Assembly (NCBI GenBank): GCA_015207155.1
Contig: JADEXK010000032.1
Span: 1-64,000, forward strand
DNA length: 64,000 bases
Source: Nostocales cyanobacterium LEGE 11386
Lineage (GTDB): Bacteria; Cyanobacteriota; Cyanobacteriia; Cyanobacteriales; Nostocaceae
Reading direction: 5' to 3'
The notes beneath the pieces are model-generated. The model ran no database searches. It was not told the origin of the DNA and saw only the letters and a program-made list of their open reading frames with translations. The translations under genes were made by a program, and so were the position numbers. Positions 61,279 to 64,000 of the stretch are shown here, piece by piece (position 1 is the first letter of the stretch; each line of letters starts with the position of its first letter).

Positions 61279-61548
61279 GCTAACTCAGCTTCGTTTTTCC
61301 TTTGCTGTAATCATCATGATTACTGATGACTAATGGTAATTAGCCGTTAGCCATGTAGTGTTGAAAGCAACTTGACATCACATCTAGCAACAACCCCTAG
61401 CAACTAGAAGTGGTGGAAACATACAAACCCTCACCTTTGCCTGCACCCCCAAGAAACTCCGATGAGTTCTCTCCCCTGCTCCCTGCCTCCTTTTCTCTTC
61501 AATGGGGGCTGCATAGAAGTTGTTGAAAAATAAGGAACTAGAGTCAAC

Positions 61549-62502
61549 ATGATTGAGACTAATGTCTCTCGCCACCACCAAACATTTCTACAAGTGATCC
61601 ACAGCTACTATCAGCTCACAAAGCCCCGGATTATTCCGTTGCTGTTGATTACCACGGCTGGGAGTATGTGGATTGCTGCTCAGGGACAAGTAGACCCATT
61701 GTTGTTGCTAGTAACTCTTACTGGTGGCACTTTGGCTGCTGCTAGCGCCCAAACTATTAACTGTATCTATGACCGGGATATTGATTATGATATGGAGCGG
61801 ACGCGCCATCGTCCTCTACCTTCCGGCAAGGTGCAGCCGCGTGATGCGCTAATTTTTGCGATCGCCTTAGCTTTGATGTCTTTTACGCTACTAGCAGTAT
61901 TCGCAAATATACTGGCGGCGTGTTTAGCATTTTCTGGCATCATCTTTTATATTTTGGTCTACACCCACTGGCTGAAACGCCATAGCACCCAAAATATTGT
62001 CATTGGTGGGGCAGCTGGTGCAATTCCCGCTTTAGTAGGTTGGGCTGCTGTGACAGATACTTTAAACTGGGCGGCATGGTTAATTTTTGCCATTGTCTTT
62101 TTATGGACACCGCCGCATTTCTGGGCGCTAGCGCTGATGATTCGGGATGACTACGCTAAAGTTGGCATACCCATGTTACCTGTGGTTGCGGGTGATACAG
62201 CAACAGTACGCCAAATTTGGTACTACACACTGGTTACAGTTGGTGCCACTCTGTTACTGGTTTATCCTTTGCACGCCAGTGGATTTGTCTATGCAGCGAT
62301 CGCCGTAAGTTTGGGTGGATTATTTATCCATAAATCTTGGCGTTTGTTGCAAAATCCAGAGGATCGCGCTGTCGCCAGAGAATTATTTCTCTATTCCATT
62401 TCCTACATGATGCTGTTGTGTCTGGGTATGGTGGTAGATAGCCTCCCCATTACCCATAGTCTGATTAGTGCGGTAGTCAGCCAGCTACATTTTATGAGCT
62501 AA
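61549..62502 (+). CDS. ctaB: Protohaem IX farnesyltransferase
   Basis: A 317-residue UbiA-family enzyme that makes haem O from haem B. The prenyl diphosphate site NCIYDRDIDYDMERTRHRPL is clear, as is the conserved YTHWLKRHSTQNIVIGGAAG. About nine membrane segments. It precedes ctaA in the pathway, and both serve the adjacent ctaD product. Confidence 0.95.
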   Translation: MIETNVSRHHQTFLQVIHSYYQLTKPRIIPLLLITTAGSMWIAAQGQVDPLLLLVTLTGGTLAAASAQTINCIYDRDIDYDMERTRHRPLPSGKVQPRDALIFAIALALMSFTLLAVFANILAACLAFSGIIFYILVYTHWLKRHSTQNIVIGGAAGAIPALVGWAAVTDTLNWAAWLIFAIVFLWTPPHFWALALMIRDDYAKVGIPMLPVVAGDTATVRQIWYYTLVTVGATLLLVYPLHASGFVYAAIAVSLGGLFIHKSWRLLQNPEDRAVARELFLYSISYMMLLCLGMVVDSLPITHSLISAVVSQLHFMS

Positions 62503-62564
62503 ATTGATTAGCTAGCGATCGCGTTGGCTATGATGGCGCGATCGCACTTAACATTTGGAGTTTC

Positions 62565-63443
62565 CTAATATTTAGATAACAACCAAAGAATTAATCCAGT
62601 TCCTAATACACATATAATTCCCGCCGCCCCAGCCAGGGGTTTTTTGTTTTTTCCAGTTAACCACTCCGAAGTTTTACCAGTGTAGGTAATTAGTTCTGCT
62701 GTGTCTACAGTGGCGATCGCCCATACCAATGCTGCGTGTAGTCCCCAAGCTATCCCCAAGCTGCCGCGGTCGGCAATCCTGGCTAATACCAGCATCATTC
62801 CCATTAGCCATAATCCAGGCAGTTGGGGTATGGTTTCACGTTGTTCCCAAACCAGATGCAGAACAGCAAAAATTAAGCTAGAAATTGCCCCTGCTGCCCA
62901 AATAGGATAATCACGCTCTAATTCAGTTAATAAGAAACCCCGAAAAACTAACTCTTCTATCCCTCCAACTAATAACGCTATTAAGAAAATAGACGGCAAG
63001 ATAGATGGTATTAACTTGATATTTGACTTTTCTAAATAGCACCAGCCTAGCCAGAATTGACAGGTAAACATCATAGCTAGGCTGATTACTCCCAAACCAA
63101 AACCCAGCGATAAGGAACCCAGCATCGCCAGATTTCCCATAAAGCCGTAATCTGCAAAAGATTTATTACTCAGCCAAATCACTCCCCAAAGAACTAGGGG
63201 AGCTAAGAGGTAGAGTGGTACTAATAAAGGTAATTTTTGCTCTGGTTGTAAAGGTTTATTCGGTTGCCAATTAAGTGCGTTGGCGTAGCCCGTCGTAGAC
63301 ATCGCTGATATGGCTGCTATTGGTAACCAGCATCCTATCCAGCCAATGAAAAATGCCATCACTACAACCAGTACTGATGCATCTTCCATAAATGCTCGTA
63401 GGGCATTGACTACTGGCTGAAGGTAATTAATCAAAATAGACAT
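62565..63443 (-). CDS. CPBP family intramembrane protease
   Basis: A 292-residue membrane protein with about eight hydrophobic segments and the CPBP (Abi/CAAX-like) motif: EELVFRGFL (EExxxR) at about 163, then FAVLHLVWE with the second His. Members include prenyl-protein proteases and others of unknown target. Convergent with ctaB. Confidence 0.87.
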   Translation of the reverse strand: MSILINYLQPVVNALRAFMEDASVLVVVMAFFIGWIGCWLPIAAISAMSTTGYANALNWQPNKPLQPEQKLPLLVPLYLLAPLVLWGVIWLSNKSFADYGFMGNLAMLGSLSLGFGLGVISLAMMFTCQFWLGWCYLEKSNIKLIPSILPSIFLIALLVGGIEELVFRGFLLTELERDYPIWAAGAISSLIFAVLHLVWEQRETIPQLPGLWLMGMMLVLARIADRGSLGIAWGLHAALVWAIATVDTAELITYTGKTSEWLTGKNKKPLAGAAGIICVLGTGLILWLLSKY

Positions 63444-63623
63444 AAAAAAACACGATAGACTTTTTGCTTATTCATCAAGACTCTACCAAAGGCTGTGACT
63501 TCTGCAAGCGGTCTAATCGTATTTACTGTAACAAAATTCTTTAAACAGAATTCCTGATTTACTGTAGCGGTAGGAATAAGTTATGAAGCATTCACCTTAA
63601 ACTTATCCCTACCATCAGTAAAC

Positions 63624-64000
63624 TTATTCTTCGTCTTCCAAATCTTCGTCTGATTCGTCAGAATCTACATCTTCCTGGGTTAATTTTTTATCAGTTTCAC
63701 CGAGTTGAATCAAGTGAATATGCTTATATCCCAGTCTAATTTCAAACTCATCTCCAGGCTTTAAGTTCATTGCCTTGGTGTAGGTAGCACCAATCACAAT
63801 TTGACCGTTTTGATGAACGCTAACTCGATATGTCGGTTCACGACCACGACCATCTTTAGGTGCTTCTGGACTGAGAGGAATTCCTCTAGCCGATAGCAAG
63901 GCATCATAAAAATCTGTGAGATTGACGCGAACCTGATTATTCTTAGTAACGGTGTAATAGCCACACTGCTTGGCTCTTTCTCGGCGTGGTAAATTAGAAA
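63624..64000 (-). CDS. cyAbrB transcriptional regulator (5' end beyond window)
   Basis: The visible 125 residues include NLPRRERAKQCGYYTVTK, DFYDALLSARGIPL and DGRGREPTYRVSVHQNGQIV, the conserved centre and C-terminal AbrB-like DNA-binding part of cyanobacterial cyAbrB proteins. They end in an acidic tail (SDESDEDLEDEE). The N-terminus lies past 64000; a TTG-based start at 63899 is not the real one. In Nostoc a cyAbrB protein (CalA) binds the upstream regions of hyp and other genes; which paralogue this is cannot be told from the visible part. Confidence 0.85.
   Translation of the reverse strand, partial: SNLPRRERAKQCGYYTVTKNNQVRVNLTDFYDALLSARGIPLSPEAPKDGRGREPTYRVSVHQNGQIVIGATYTKAMNLKPGDEFEIRLGYKHIHLIQLGETDKKLTQEDVDSDESDEDLEDEE

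Noticed and set aside
1..64000. tRNA or rRNA genes
   Set aside because: No T-loop GGTTCRANYCC with a matching acceptor arm was noticed on either strand by reading; a covariance-model scan would be needed to be sure.

Overview
The window reads as chromosomal DNA of a filamentous, heterocyst-forming cyanobacterium (Nostocales: Nostoc/Anabaena/Nodularia-like). The evidence is the frequent HIP1 octamer GCGATCGC, tandem heptamer repeats such as CAGCACT typical of these genomes, an uptake [NiFe] hydrogenase (hupSL) beside an extended hyp maturation cluster, DevB/DevC-type exporter genes, a cyAbrB regulator, and a ctaCDE terminal oxidase with ctaA/ctaB. No rRNA, tRNA, CRISPR array or intact insertion sequence was seen.

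Layout. 58-4448 (- strand): a TetR regulator followed by a DevB-like membrane fusion protein, an alpha/beta hydrolase, a DUF2834 protein and a DevC-like permease; the ATPase partner probably lies beyond the left edge. 4449-5070: a repeat-rich gap with a clear MITE (13-bp inverted ends, 5-bp target duplication). 5071-7115: a DUF4168 secreted protein and a hydroxylase/dehydrogenase fusion. 7236-9198: a cluster of toxin-antitoxin genes, partly decayed, with one intact DUF433/DUF5615 pair between 99-bp direct repeats. 9979-12580: hupL and hupS (-), uninterrupted. 13171-23311 (+): TPR protein, two small membrane proteins, a NifU/Rieske fusion, an NHL-repeat protein, then hypF-C-D-E-A-B, which together should mature the hydrogenase.

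23391-29385: a cyclic-nucleotide-binding protein, a Coq4-like protein, an M28 peptidase and a dnaK/dnaJ pair. 29609-31040: a CHAT-protease-like protein with a triplicated tail next to a RelE-like toxin, then a HigA-like remnant. 31167-38912: J-domain protein, DUF3143, uppS and cdaA (overlapping), lysA, rimI, clpC. 39052-40417: two small TA-like pairs in which the expected ATG start of one partner reads ATT or ATA. 40698-44319: signal peptidase, HhH protein, TM2 protein, and a Tat-exported PhoD-type phosphatase with a possible Pho box. 44442-46234: an AAA ATPase overlapping a PIN-like nuclease gene. This is the best candidate for an undescribed defence- or toxin-type system; its ATPase has Lys where the catalytic Walker B Glu is expected. 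46250-55579: Uma2 protein, mutS, a type-2 NADH dehydrogenase-like protein, TPR, DUF711, a 2OG-Fe dioxygenase and sfsA. 55618-64000: gluconokinase, ctaE-D-C (-), ctaA and ctaB (+), a CPBP protease and a cyAbrB gene cut by the window edge.

A recurring theme is short dispersed repeats entering genes and spacers. The same 'GAGGCGCAGAG / CTTTGCG' family fills most hyp spacers, forms the hypD C-terminus and sits inside mutS, and a low-complexity insertion splits a variable loop of lysA. A second theme is decay of toxin-antitoxin genes: at least three are truncated, nonsense-mutated or lack a normal start.
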